Positions 39,968 to 40,527 of a stretch of DNA of 40,527 nt are shown here, piece after piece. Under the pieces are notes generated by a model that was given only the letters and a program-made list of their open reading frames with translations, did no database searches and was not told the origin of the DNA. This DNA is from Frankiales bacterium. GTDB lineage: Bacteria > Actinomycetota > Actinomycetes > Mycobacteriales > SCTD01. Every line of letters begins with the position of its first letter. The first letter of the stretch is position 1. The position numbers were made by a program, and so were the translations under genes. The stretch is from NCBI GenBank assembly GCA_025464695.1, contig JAODNQ010000257.1, forward strand, positions 1-40,527. The letters run 5' to 3'.

Positions 39968-40527
39968 ATGGTGGGCAACCGCGACGTGCAGGTCCCGGAG
40001 CGCACCGGGCGTCAGGCCGACCTCGTGCGGGAGGCCAGCCGGCTGTTCGCCCGGTCCGGGTACCGCGACGTGAGCATCGCCGACGTCTGCCGGGAGCTCG
40101 GCCTGTCGGGCCCCGCCTTCTACCGGCACTTCCGCAGCAAGGAGGAGCTGCTCGTCGCGGTCCTCGACGACTCGATCGTGCAGCACCTCGGAGCCGTGCG
40201 GGACCTCGTCGTCGACGACGACGAGCCCGAGCTCGTGCTGCGACGCGTGGTCGAGAACCACGTGGACTTCGTCTTCGCGCAGTCGGGCAACATCCGCACC
40301 TGGCGCACCGACTTCGTGGCCCTGCCCGACGCCGACCGCAACCGGCTGCGGCACCTGCAGCGCCTCTACACCCGCGAGTGGGTGCGCGTGCTGCAGCGCG
40401 CACGCCCGGAGCTCGCCCAGGCCCGCGCCGAGGCCCTCACCGACGCGGCGGTCTCGCTGCTGCAGGCGCCGACGGAGTTCAGCTCCCGCCTGGCCGAGGC
40501 CGAGCACCGGGTGCTGCTGTGCGAGGC
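39968..40527 (+). CDS. TetR-family regulator, truncated by the window edge
   Basis: The ATG at 39968 opens a frame that runs to the right edge, about 186 codons visible. The HTH reads DLVREASRLFARSGYRDVSIADVCRELGLSGPAFYRHFRSKEELLVAVL, a clear TetR N-domain. The ligand domain includes VVENHVDFVFAQSGNIRTWRTDFVALP, resembling the helical C-domain of fatty-acid and acyl-CoA-responsive TetRs (for example KstR2-like proteins), but the ligand is not identifiable. Possible -10 GAGGAT (39956-39961) six bases upstream would make it leaderless. The end is missing, so length and partners are unknown. Confidence 0.88.
   Translation, partial: MVGNRDVQVPERTGRQADLVREASRLFARSGYRDVSIADVCRELGLSGPAFYRHFRSKEELLVAVLDDSIVQHLGAVRDLVVDDDEPELVLRRVVENHVDFVFAQSGNIRTWRTDFVALPDADRNRLRHLQRLYTREWVRVLQRARPELAQARAEALTDAAVSLLQAPTEFSSRLAEAEHRVLLCE

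Noticed and set aside
1..40527. Insertion sequences, prophage, CRISPR, tRNA or rRNA genes
   Set aside because: No transposase, integrase, regular short direct-repeat array with spacers, or recognisable RNA gene sequence was seen in either strand.

Overview
This very GC-rich window has GTG starts, GTGA/ATGA stop-start couplings, tandem PKD and Ig-like surface proteins, a DosR/DevR-type two-component pair and promoters that often carry only a -10 element of the form nAnnnT. Together these indicate an actinobacterium; genus cannot be fixed from the sequence alone. I see no rRNA, tRNA, insertion sequence, prophage integrase or CRISPR array.

Left edge (1-10476): the end of an extracellular/cytoplasmic contractile injection system (eCIS) locus. 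It holds a truncated DUF4255 (Pvc16-type sheath terminator) gene, a giant secreted TolB/PKD-repeat protein one base upstream of it, a C-terminally anchored Ig-like surface protein, a LuxR-type regulator with a degenerate receiver domain, and a type II membrane protein with N-terminal Ig-like domains predicted to face the cytoplasm. The core sheath, tube and baseplate genes, if present, lie off the left edge.

Centre (10792-32474): an island that reads as one DosR/DevR (dormancy, hypoxia and NO) regulon. It contains a DevS/DosT-like heme GAF histidine kinase and its DevR-like response regulator. Thirteen promoters carry a 15-bp box close to GGGACCTYCGRCCCT, resembling the mycobacterial DosR box. 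In eleven of them exactly 22 bp separates the box from a nAnnnT -10 element, and in two it is 23 bp. The boxes precede a two-TM membrane protein, a Zn alcohol dehydrogenase, flavohemoprotein, carbamate kinase, phosphoketolase (with a DUF6544 gene), a MacB-like ABC transporter, a DUF5994 gene, an SGNH hydrolase, a CBS protein, a tandem universal stress protein, a DoxX-CBS-small TM-nitroreductase operon, devR itself, and a universal stress protein-nitroreductase operon. The inferred programme combines O2/NO sensing and NO detoxification (flavohemoprotein), substrate-level ATP (phosphoketolase acetyl-phosphate, carbamate kinase), NAD+ recycling (alcohol dehydrogenase) and stress or dormancy proteins (USP, CBS, Acg-like nitroreductases).

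Right side (32594-40527): a secreted alanine-rich helical protein with a strong terminator, then a phenylacetate catabolic cluster. This comprises a thioesterase and paaK, a TetR repressor on the opposite strand, and paaABCDE as a tightly coupled operon behind a TTGACA/GACGCT promoter with a 22-bp palindromic operator. It ends with an RsbW-like ATP-binding protein and a TetR gene truncated by the right edge.
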